Source: Yponomeuta sedellus (Eukaryota; Arthropoda; Insecta; Lepidoptera; Yponomeutidae). From it: a stretch of 64,000 bases of DNA. A model generated the notes under the pieces. The model saw only the letters and a list, made by a program, of their open reading frames with translations. It was not told the DNA's origin and made no database searches. The DNA is taken from assembly GCA_934045075.1 (NCBI GenBank), contig OW203722.1, positions 6,926,763 through 6,990,762 of the forward strand. Direction: 5' to 3'. The position numbers and the translations under genes are program-made. How positions within the stretch are numbered: the stretch's first letter is position 1; every line of letters begins with the position of its first letter. Below are positions 21,001 to 26,316 of this stretch, one piece after another.

Positions 21001-23960
21001 GCCAGAAGCAATGTATGTGCCTGTATGTAAATGTTATGATATGTTCCAGACTTTCTGAGCTACCAAGTGGAGCGCGACAGTATTCAGACCGCCGGCGTCG
21101 ATGGCTCCACGCGGGACGTCAAAGTTCTCTCGCAGATGGTCGACAAGCTGTCTCGGCAGAAGGCCTACTTGGAGCAACAGGTGCATGCAAACCAGACGCC
21201 CCTGTATGTGGCGACCGGCAGCGCTATTATACAGGTACCTATTTAGAACACTTTATTGCACAACCAGAAGAAAAGAATTACAATCAGGAATTCTTAAATC
21301 AAGTAATGTTTAAAAACCTATTTAGAGGCTAAAAATTTCACCCATGCCGGGATTCGAACCCGCAACCTCTGGCTATCCGTGCCAGCGCTCTACCAATTGA
21401 GCCAATGGGCGACTCACGGCATCAGTGAAACTTCGAACCTCTTTACACTATTCTCTGTATTACGTACAGGCAGCGACATCTGACTTAAGCAAATTGCACT
21501 ACTTACAGCCCCGACTACCCACTTTGCAGTTAGGTTTAACATCGGAACGATATCACTGTACCCACATCATTATACTATTTTTATTTTAATGCACTAACCC
21601 GTGCTAAGGAACAAATTTAAAAACCTATTTAGAGGCTAAAAATTTCACCCATGCCGGGATTCGAACCCGCAACCTCTGGCTATCCGTGCCAGCGCTCTAC
21701 CAATTGAGCCAACGGGCGACTCACGGCATCAGTGAAACTTCGAACCTCTTTACACTATTTTTATTTTAATGCACTAACCCGTGCTAAGGAACAAATTTAA
21801 AAACCTATTTAGAGGCTAAAAATTCGAATCCCGGCATGGGTGAAATTTTTAGCCTCTAAATAGGTTTTTAAATTTGTTCCTTAGCACGGGTTAGTGCATT
21901 AAAATAAAAATAGTATAATCAAGTAATGTTATTATGTTATACAATTAGCGGTCTTATCGCTTAGAGCTTTGTGGTTTACACGCAGAATATAGTCGGTAAG
22001 TGCATGGACAATAATAAAATATATTGCTTCCAAGTAGCGAAAGGTTGCAAGAATATAAATACTTGGAATTACACAATACATAAAGTACATTATATTTTAA
22101 TAATAATATACGTAGATACCCAGAAAATACTTATATAATTAAAAACATTTAAGCAACATTTTATTCTATATTTAAAATACAGTTTTTCTTTTTCAAGTAC
22201 ATACTCTACATTATCGATAAGATAAGATAATGTAGAGAATAATTACAAATACACATAGTACAACTGGCGGCCTTATTGCTAAAAGCAATTTCTTCCAGAC
22301 AACCAGATGGTCAGATAGTCAGATGGTAGAAAATATGTCTCTACAGAAGGTGCGTTTCTGTTGACAAGCCAAACTCCTGTCTATGTGACGGCGCTATTAT
22401 ACATACTCGGATGGTCACAGGCATGCGAACCATATTTCTAAGTATGAAGGTGGTAACGGCAGCATTAATTAGGGATTATTATTAAAACATTTTTTCTAAT
22501 TTTCACTGACAGTGACGGTAATTCAATGCAAGTCGTCAAAGTGATCTCACAAATAGAATACCCAAATCCCCACCACAATTCTTCGGTGTTATAAATGACT
22601 TAAAATGTCTTTGAACAATTTTCAAAGTAATTTAACTTCCGCACTCCTGACCTTTAAAATACCAACAGAAAACGGTTGTTATTTTAAGGTTAGGGCTGAG
22701 AAAGTTAAAAAAAATTACGGCCCTATTTTCAAAAACACAAACACCCCAAAATCGGGCTGCTTCCACTTTGGTAACCATGGTTTTGTAACCACTTACCAAA
22801 GAAGAATTCATTTTCGCAGTTTTGTAACCAGTTATAAAATAAGAAATATTTTTCCATATTCGTTAATCAAAATAAATCCTTTTTCGTTACCAATGAAAAT
22901 CAAAAGAATATTGAGATAAAACGGCTTCTTCCACTTTGGTAACCATGGTTTTGTAACCACTTACCAAAGAAGAATTTATTTTCGCAGTTTTGTAACCAGT
23001 TATAAAATAAGAAATATTTTTCCATATTCGTTAATCAAAATAAATCCTTTTTCGTAACCAATGAAAATCAAAAGAACATTGAGATAAAACCTTACCATCA
23101 CAGCTGTCTGTCTGTGGAACGATCTTCCTCTATCAATGACGCGCTCGCCGTCCCATGCTATATTTGGGTGTTTTCTCTGGTCCCATTATTTCGTCCCGTT
23201 AACGGGTCCACGAGGGACATCTATCCCTCGTGGTCCCGTTATTCGTCATCAATGGGTCCACGAGGGATAAACTATTTCTCTCGTGGTCCCATTAATGAAT
23301 ATGATGTCTCCTATATAAGAACTTTCACTGGCTTGCTGCGTTCAGCGCCACGTTTCTCTCCTTCTCGCTTTGCTCCCTGTATCCTTCTTCCGTTGCTCAT
23401 ACAACTTTCCTGAATTTAAGTTTTACATACTATAGGTGTATAAAATATAGTGGTTATTACCATTGTCTATCATTGATAGCCTTGCCAAGCCAGGCTAAAG
23501 GAGGATAAACTATAGGTCCCGGCTACTCATCCACATTCGTAACTAACAAATAGTTACAAAAGTGGAAAATTAATTCTTATTTTATAACTGGTTACAAAAC
23601 AGCGAAAATAAATTCTTCTTTGGTAACTGGTTACAAAACCATGGTTACCAAAGTGGAAGAAGCCGTTGAAACCACTGTCGAAGGTTGTTGTGTAGCCATG
23701 ATATCTTTGGTCTCCCAGGATTCCTTCTTCCTGGAAATTAATAAATGAGGCTGATAAATTGTGAAAAAGGTGTTCGTTCGTCGTGCCTGTCCACTTAATA
23801 AGAACAATTTATTTTTTTACAGAATCAACAAATAACCGACATAATGAAGGAGAATCAAAAACTGAAAAAAATTAACGCAAAACTGATGATCATTTGCAAG
23901 AAGCGTGGCAAATCGCATCCAGATGAGAACAGAGAAAACGAGCCCGCGGAACAAGGTTGA
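1..23960 (+). CDS. Coiled-coil protein of unknown identity, 3' part (12 exons)
   Basis: I do not recognise this gene. Twelve exons join in phase: 1-34 (cut by the window edge), 228-339, 475-505, 1175-1283, 1365-1422, 2060-2225, 15466-15571, 17060-17246, 17751-17916, 19309-19435, 21050-21234, 23823-23960. Together they give 472 residues and a TGA stop. All internal borders are AG/GT. The protein starts with a Ser/Arg/Asp-rich, probably phosphorylated stretch (motifs SSNRSTPPRSSKR and RRQSIHDLHRS). It then alternates charged coiled coil (EEFRLKNRELKATAAKMHKA) with short linkers, and ends in a basic tail containing CKKRGK. Two exons are clear duplicates of each other. No signal peptide, membrane segment or enzyme motif is seen. 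A mitotic, motor-tail or scaffold coiled coil is possible, but this is a guess. One intron of 13.2 kb is packed with transposons. Confidence 0.8.
664..1036 (-). mobile_element. 5S rRNA-derived SINE, copy 1
   Basis: Dispersed repeat in the intron between exons 3 and 4 of the coiled-coil gene. Read on the minus strand, the head (about 1036 to 905) resembles the internal promoter half of 5S rRNA: a TTAAGCAACGACAGGCG block, then GGTCAGGTGC and GATGGGTGACCG. The body follows, with the 'cggcttgataacttctgacagt' type stretch and a 'ccaccaacccggacttggt' type stretch, and the 3' tail is a GATAAC repeat. Near-identical copies lie at 32896-33264, 40893-41270, 59528-59757 and 59956-60240. Confidence 0.75.
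1470..1565. repeat. LINE-tail-like fragment
   Basis: Short interspersed piece containing GGCCTATGTCCAGCAGTGGA, a phrase that recurs at 8920-8960 in a diverged form. This type of tail ends many insect non-LTR elements. No reading frame remains. Confidence 0.5.
1588..1822 (-). mobile_element. 5S-derived SINE, truncated copy 2
   Basis: Same body and tail as the copy at 664-1036 (the ccactccaccacggggg block and the 'cttaacgtgccttgcgaagc' end). It stops before the 5S-like head and is more diverged. It lies in the same orientation as copy 1 but in the next large intron, directly before a tRNA-like repeat. Confidence 0.65.
1833..1930 (+). mobile_element. tRNA-like SINE/repeat (family B)
   Basis: Has a tRNA-like D arm (GCTCAGTTGGTAGAGC), a possible anticodon stem (CTGGC...GCCAG) and a perfect B box/T arm (GGGTTCGAATCCC). 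It is followed by the fixed tail 'agcctctaaataggttttt' found at every copy of this family. The loop has C where tRNAs have U33, and the same body recurs many times, so it is a mobile repeat and not a functional tRNA gene. Confidence 0.7.
2060..2225 (+). CDS. Duplicated coiled-coil exon, copy 1
   Basis: Exon 6 of the unnamed coiled-coil gene, 166 nt, entered in phase 2 and left in phase 0 with donor GAG|GTATTG. It encodes a Cys-containing coil with the core ELDEECETCAEYL. The exon at 17751-17916 has the same length and phase and encodes the same core, with CRQELEELKERYR here matching CRRELAELQRSYK there. This points to an internal exon duplication. The cysteine pair ETC and the acidic ELDEEC run are identical in the two copies, so they are probably under constraint. 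Confidence 0.85.
2226..3561 (+). other. First part of the 13.2 kb intron
   Basis: Non-coding intron sequence between exons 6 and 7 of the coiled-coil gene. AT-rich, with no long ORF and no repeat that I can place except the G run at 2709-2728. Confidence 0.6.
2709..2728 (+). repeat. Poly-G run of 20
   Basis: An uninterrupted run of 20 G in otherwise AT-rich intron DNA, flanked by CCCCTT and CTATAG. Runs like this can form G-quadruplexes and are also hard to sequence, so the true length is uncertain. Confidence 0.9.
3562..3735 (+). repeat. Left part of a split 'GGGTTCCGTACC' repeat
   Basis: Begins TAGGGTTCCGTACCAGAGGG and runs through the phrases 'aaacgggaccc', 'gtccgtctgtcggtctgtcc' and 'aaccgtgtagctac'. 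This resembles a very common short lepidopteran repeat. Its expected end, a 'ctacggaacccttcgtgcgc' block followed by 'gactcggacttggcc', is found only at 7531-7577, about 4 kb away. Confidence 0.55.
3736..4964 (+). other. Intron filler without a recognised feature
   Basis: AT-rich non-coding DNA. No ORF, splice-flanked exon or structured repeat was found that continues the coiled-coil gene. Confidence 0.5.
4965..5222 (-). repeat. LINE 3' tail fragment ('gctggacatagccctcccct')
   Basis: Carries 'cactgctggacatagccctc', 'cattgggggttaatgccca', 'aatccccacgctgggc' and 'ccttttacgacacccgcggg'. The same block recurs at 35590-35780, 42220-42345 and, shortened, at 31660-31735, so it is a dispersed element. 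The direction is inferred from the 42220 copy, where the complement is read. Confidence 0.6.
5462..6846 (-). pseudogene. Mariner transposase, broken
   Basis: Minus-strand remnant of a mariner transposase, which cuts and pastes the element at TA sites. The N-terminal part (6846-6655) has the helix-turn-helix region with TIYRWYSEFKRG. The middle (6611-6234) has VTGDESWISQYDPETK, holding the first catalytic Asp, and VPHNLTEAQKQARVDWC. The C-terminal part (about 5815-5462) has LLHHDNAPAHTA with the second Asp and a YSPD-CDFFL-PKIK block. The frame is broken between the first two parts and again near 6240, a SINE interrupts it at 5842-6165, and a stop sits inside the YSPD block. It cannot make an active protein. 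It lies in an intron, antisense to the host gene. Confidence 0.9.
5842..6165 (+). mobile_element. SINE inserted in the mariner
   Basis: Flanked by the exact 10-bp direct repeat ATTCAGCGTT (5832-5841 and 6166-6175), a target-site duplication. Inside are 'gtgaaggaaaacatcgtgag' and 'ctggacgctgtataaatcat', also seen at 36934-37230, 52474-52600 and 63110-63210. It ends in a TTA/ATT-rich tail, as LINE-mobilised SINEs do. It must be younger than the mariner it interrupts. Confidence 0.85.
7500..7585 (+). repeat. Right part of the split 'GGGTTCCGTACC' repeat
   Basis: Holds CTACGGAACCCTTCGTGCGC and CAGACTCGGACTTGGCCAG, which normally close the repeat that opens at 3562. The mariner and other DNA now lie between the two halves. 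Confidence 0.5.
7586..8256 (+). other. Intron DNA up to the Transib-like element
   Basis: Non-coding. The last 50 bases turn GC-rich with CCGGCACCGG-type words, a composition that resumes at 12700-12900 on the far side of the Transib-like element. I see no gene here. Confidence 0.45.
8292..9450. repeat. Foldback structure with arms of about 375 bp
   Basis: The sequence from GAACTTGAGTTTTCAAGTG at 8292 to about 8665 is repeated in inverted form from about 9072 to 9450 (ending CACTTGAAAACTCAAGTTC), with scattered mismatches. The 400-bp spacer holds a perfect hairpin (8671-8725, stem TAATGTACATATTATCCC) and a LINE-tail remnant (8880-8965). It lies within the left part of the Transib-like element. 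Confidence 0.8.
9767..11700 (+). pseudogene. Transib / RAG1-like transposase, broken
   Basis: Two main reading frames, 9767-10216 and 10260-11543, and a short continuation to about 11700. Transib transposases share ancestry with the RAG1 recombinase core. Visible here are LSKWGFDGSS (the block holding the first catalytic Asp in this family), a CYLC zinc motif in VCYLCLAKPSEMNN, SPLHAQIN (cf. LHCDIG in RAG1), and the terminal LSEEASKARNKDFR. The last aligns with the RAG1 SEGNESGNKLFR block and holds the catalytic Glu. A frameshift lies near 10205-10215. A TAA at 11541-11543 falls just after NKDFR, with family-like residues (REFHSRKN) continuing in frame behind it. It has no introns and is unlike its host gene. 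No N-terminal RING or RAG2 partner is seen. Not functional as it stands. Confidence 0.8.
12563..13757 (+). other. GC-rich degenerate repeat and intron filler
   Basis: From 12700 to 12900 there is a GC-rich stretch built from CCGGCAC/GCCGGTG words. Its overlapping short ORFs on the minus strand are by-products of that composition. The rest is AT-rich, with a LINE-like snippet near 13280-13380 (words such as 'ccttcgcttcatcaacattc', seen again at 33968). No exon could be found. Confidence 0.5.
13758..14020. mobile_element. MITE with long inverted repeats
   Basis: Outer ends GGCCCTATTTCACAATG (13761) and ATTGTGAAACAGACCC (14001-14016) are inverted copies. A second inverted pair lies inside: GCTATCCGCAACCAGGGCTG near 13864 and its complement near 13960. 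There is no transposase. It would fold into one long hairpin. Confidence 0.75.
14075..14295 (-). mobile_element. tRNA-Gly-like SINE (family D)
   Basis: The complement of 14230-14295 reads as a tRNA-like head (GGCGTAACGGTAGTGCATC, CCTGCCATGCAGG, GGGTTCGAATCCC). The body follows, with 'ggatgtttacatgtttgtga' and 'gtatgtgcctgtatgtaaat'. The same element recurs at 34690-34840, and body-only copies lie at 20730-21040. It is mobile, not a working tRNA gene. Confidence 0.75.
14296..15465 (+). other. End of the 13.2 kb intron
   Basis: No repeat or exon recognised. The sequence ends in the pyrimidine-rich acceptor tttttcag|GACACT at 15465/15466. Confidence 0.5.
15640..16360 (-). mobile_element. 5'-truncated LINE, jockey-like reverse transcriptase tail
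   Basis: The minus strand encodes the C-terminal end of a non-LTR retrotransposon protein (about 16350 to 15843): FHSLMSYGILLWGRA, VLQKRAIRFIYRLGSR, and MGHCIRFYNKIPEDI near the end. These are the stretches that follow the reverse transcriptase in jockey-like elements. The 3' end is marked by a GAAAT repeat at 15643-15673. The 5' end is lost near 16350. It is antisense in the intron between exons 7 and 8 of the coiled-coil gene. Confidence 0.8.
16660..17035. mobile_element. tRNA-like repeat pair and SINE body
   Basis: Two half copies of family B face each other: 16668-16740 on the minus strand (CCATGCCGGGACTCGAACCC) and 16795-16860 on the plus strand (GGGTTCGAGCCCCGGCATGG). A SINE body follows ('cttgctaactgtgaagaaaaacatcgcg', 'cagcgctttctacgtac'), a form also found at 63350-63420. 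Confidence 0.65.
17751..17916 (+). CDS. Duplicated coiled-coil exon, copy 2
   Basis: Exon 9 of the coiled-coil gene. It repeats the ELDEECETCAEYL core of the exon at 2060-2225, with the same length (166 nt) and the same phases. Its donor is GAG|GTGAGA. The last 64 nt, together with the donor, were copied again into the intron (18090-18153) by a local tandem duplication. Confidence 0.85.
17853..18326 (+). repeat. 237-bp tandem duplication across an exon end
   Basis: Bases 17853-18089 are repeated almost perfectly at 18090-18326. Each copy starts GGAATACCTTCGTGAAAAAG, includes the final 64 nt of exon 9 and its splice donor, and ends CCAAACGGAACTGAC. The second copy keeps the donor but has no acceptor directly in front, so it should stay intronic unless a cryptic acceptor is used. 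Confidence 0.95.
18178..18385 (+). repeat. Dispersed repeat (LTR- or promoter-like)
   Basis: The block starting GTCTTCACGACACGAAGTCC and ending CAAGGGTTCTAGAACATTC is repeated at 59151-59352 in a different gene, also containing TATTTATATCCGCCGGC. It could be the edge of an LTR or another mobile element. No coding part is seen at either place. Confidence 0.7.
18386..19230 (+). other. Intron without recognised content
   Basis: Non-coding DNA of the intron between exons 9 and 10. I see no gene or clear repeat. Confidence 0.5.
19231..19290. repeat. Hairpin next to a splice acceptor
   Basis: GTTGCCGATTAATACTAAG (from 19231) is followed by its perfect complement CTTAGTATTAATCGGCAAC (to about 19288). 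The hairpin ends about 20 bp before the acceptor of exon 10 (19308/19309), where a branch point would be expected. Confidence 0.8.
19535..19860 (+). mobile_element. SINE with tRNA-like box
   Basis: Contains GGGTTCGATCCCCGGCCGGG followed by 'aactaggaaacgaactttt' and 'tctatcgtcgagttagcacc'. The same run is present at 53490-53695, so this is a dispersed family. It ends in a TATTTATTTA tail. Confidence 0.7.
19848..20070 (-). mobile_element. LINE fragment (reverse transcriptase C-terminus)
   Basis: A 73-codon minus-strand frame reads RRIDQIQNTTLRSRTKI and KLKWNWASHVIRK. This is the familiar end of insect endonuclease/reverse transcriptase proteins, with the W-N-W-A-x-H motif. It is only a short relic in the intron between exons 10 and 11. 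Confidence 0.7.
20365..20575 (+). mobile_element. tRNA-derived SINE (family C) with head
   Basis: The head GAGCGGTGGTAGCGGAATGG and GGGTTCGAATCCGGGCATG is followed by the body 'aataccactcgctaactgtt' and 'gaaaacatcatgtggaaacc'. This joins, in one copy, the tRNA-like head seen at 63250-63300 and the body seen at 5880-5940 and 37140-37200. Confidence 0.7.
20668..21046 (+). repeat. Tandem pair of SINE-D bodies
   Basis: Two head-to-tail copies of about 187 bp, each starting TTATCATACAA(t/c)GTTCCCAAC and ending ATGTGCCTGTATGTAAATG. The second copy stops only about 20 bp before exon 11 begins at 21050, so the acceptor region of this exon is directly next to repeat DNA. Confidence 0.8.
21236..22315 (+). 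repeat. LINE-tail repeat split by an insertion
   Basis: Left part 'acactttattgcacaacc' and right part 'gcggtcttatcgcttagagc' (21948-21968) belong to a repeat type seen whole at 37615-37735. A second copy of the right part lies at 22258-22300. The tRNA-like array 21311-21916 splits it. Confidence 0.6.
21311..21916 (-). mobile_element. tRNA-like repeat array (family B)
   Basis: Flanked by the exact 14-bp direct repeat AATCAAGTAATGTT (21297-21310 and 21917-21930), a target-site duplication. Inside are two minus-strand tRNA-like units (around 21350-21410 and 21655-21715) about 300 bp apart. A partial third unit runs into an inverted half unit near 21825-21870. It looks like one insertion of an already multimeric element. 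Confidence 0.8.
22750..23668. mobile_element. MITE with duplicated left end
   Basis: The left end (TTCCACTTTGGTAACCATGG at 22761) is repeated in tandem 168 bp later (22929). Its inverted copy closes the element at about 23570-23665. The centre (23180-23300) has palindromes around GGTCCACGAGGGA / TCCCTCGTGGTCC. No transposase is present. Confidence 0.8.
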
Positions 23961-25500
23961 GATAACGCGCAAGTTAAGAATCTCGGAACCAATTAGGGAG
24001 AAATCACTCTTTGCAAATTTAGGCAAAAAGGAAGCTGGTCTTTTAAAACAAATCCTCAGTTTATGATTTGAAAATTTCAGTAAAGTACTCAAATTTGATA
24101 TTATGTTAACTAATATACGCATTTGTTCTTTTTTTTTTAGAGATCTGCAGACAATTAGGTATCTGAAAAGAGATTTATTGAGAATCTCACTGGGTAAATT
24201 TTTGAGTATTTTTCAATACTTGAAAAAGTTACTGTTTTTGAGTGTATTTTGTAATTTAACCTCGTATCCTTAAATCGGAAACTGTAGGCATTAAAATCAC
24301 ATTTCCCTCCTTTTGGGCTCCGTGCCGTAAATAAATGTATAAAAATTGCGGCGTAAAGAATGTATAACCTGAAACCCATTTTTAGAAATAGTTTTTAATT
24401 ATTAGATTAGAACTCTTTATTGAACACAACTGAAAACAAAATACATAAAAGGCTTAATTATCTAAGTTTTGCCGTATACAATTATTTTGTATGATTTGAC
24501 CACCTCGAGATTTAAAATTAAAAAGTATTGACTTGCTTAGTTGAAATGATAAGAAATTATTTTCAGGTTACCTATTCTTTACGACACACCCTCTGTGTAT
24601 AATCAACTGCTTTGTATACATTTTTATCGCTAATGCGGCTGTATAAGAGTACACAGTTCACGAATATAAAGGTGAATGCACTGTCGTGTGTACTTTGAAA
24701 TTTATACGGACAATTATTTGTGCTGCATATCGTTGTTAGATAGGTAAAGAAATTGATTACTTTTATTTCTACAGCGTTAATTAGATTATTATAAAGTATT
24801 TATAAATAATAAAAAAAATGTCTCAAATAATGTTAGTAATGTACAAAAATGGCACAAATATGCAAGACTGAATGTTGCAGACATTCCCAAAAGCATTTAT
24901 TGTATGACTGATACAAACAAATAATTAATGGCTCGTAGTGATTAGTATTCGAATGTGATAGAATTGGAGATTAGAATCGCAGATATGTGAAAGGGTCTTA
25001 CTTCTGATAAGTGTAGGGAAATCCTGACCTTCCTATGAATGAGGCACCTACGAGTAATTGAAGAGTTAGACCCTGGTTGTGAAGATCGGTGCCATGGTAT
25101 AGATTAGATAAATCTTACTTATTATTTAGATTTTGCATGTGGTACAATATTCATAGTATTATTAGATTGTACTTAATAATTTGGTGCGTATTATAATTAT
25201 ATTTTTTAGTATTGCTTGACAAAGACTCAAGTAATCACTTAATTTTCTATAATCTAAGCACATTTGTTTGTGATTCATCTAATGTTATATTTTTGCAATA
25301 ATTTCTTTTGAATAATTTTTCTATTGGCCAAAACTTGATATTTTTATCACAATATTGCATTCGATTCTAACACTTGTAAAAGCATTTTAATATTTATGTT
25401 TAGATAAATCATAGCATTTTACTTACATATGCATGGTCCTGTTAAATTAACGGTATCTGTTGTTTTGTGTTATAAATAAAAATAATTGATTTGATTGAAA
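23961..25500 (+). other. Probable 3' UTR of the coiled-coil gene
   Basis: No ORF or exon follows the TGA at 23958-23960. An AATAAA lies at 25475-25480 in an AT-rich setting. Earlier cleavage cannot be excluded. Confidence 0.5.
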
Positions 25501-25509
25501 CTGTTTATT
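25475..25509. terminator. Back-to-back poly(A) signals of two convergent genes
   Basis: AATAAA on the plus strand (25475-25480, coiled-coil gene) and TTTATT at 25504-25509, which is AATAAA on the minus strand (Gemin5). If both are used, the two transcripts end within a few tens of bases of each other or overlap. Confidence 0.5.
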
Positions 25510-26316
25510 CATTTAACAGGCAGGTAACAAGACCTAAGAAAATCAACAAAACTAGCTTACAAGGTGCTTCAGAAAGTTGATATTGCAATGCAATACACGT
25601 TAATGTAAGCAGCTTACTATGCCAGCTAACATCTCATACGGCCTTACTAATAAATAAGTTATACACTCTGAATAATTATTTGACGTATATCCATTTAAAC
25701 TGGTTTAATCGCATTTAGCATACAAATAACCAGTTTCTCAGACCTGGCACAACGGCTGTATACACAGCTCATAACCTTAATTAGTAAGGCCGATAGAGTA
25801 GCGCGCCCGTGCCACCGCAAACGATTACATCCAAAAGACTACGCTAGCGACAAAGGATTATAAGTACTCAAGTTGATTACACTCGTCAGACGAAGAGATT
25901 TTAGGACATGCAGCACTTTCCTTGGCAAATGTGACTAGGCGGACTCGCAACGATTTCACGCAATCTTTGTTTCGTGGACGGGTGACATGACCAACTCTGA
26001 TTTGTCGAAGAATTTACCAACTGTCCTGCCCCTACTAGTTACAAGCAGATTTTTGGAAAGTTGGAGTTTCTGAAACACCTATACATTTATAGATGTAAAA
26101 AAATCAACTATATATTCCGATTCCCTTTACCACAGACGGCACGATTCGCGTTATAAGGAACATTGATTAACATAAAATCAACTTTCAATCACAATACCAA
26201 AATGAATCTTCCATTGGCTCATCGAGCTATTGCAATTTTGTTTTACGTATATTGATCTTTTAGTAGCAATATTACTTGTTAACTATGAAGGGTCTCATAT
26301 TTCCATCCCTTTCGAT

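Noticed and set aside
20709..21332. 207-codon ORF over the SINE-D pair and exon 11
   Set aside because: It reads repeat DNA and the wrong frame of exon 11. Exon phase fits only the DFLSYQVERD frame.
22605..22919. 104-codon ORF at the start of the MITE
   Set aside because: Half of it lies in the MITE end repeat. It has no homology, no splice context and no codon bias.
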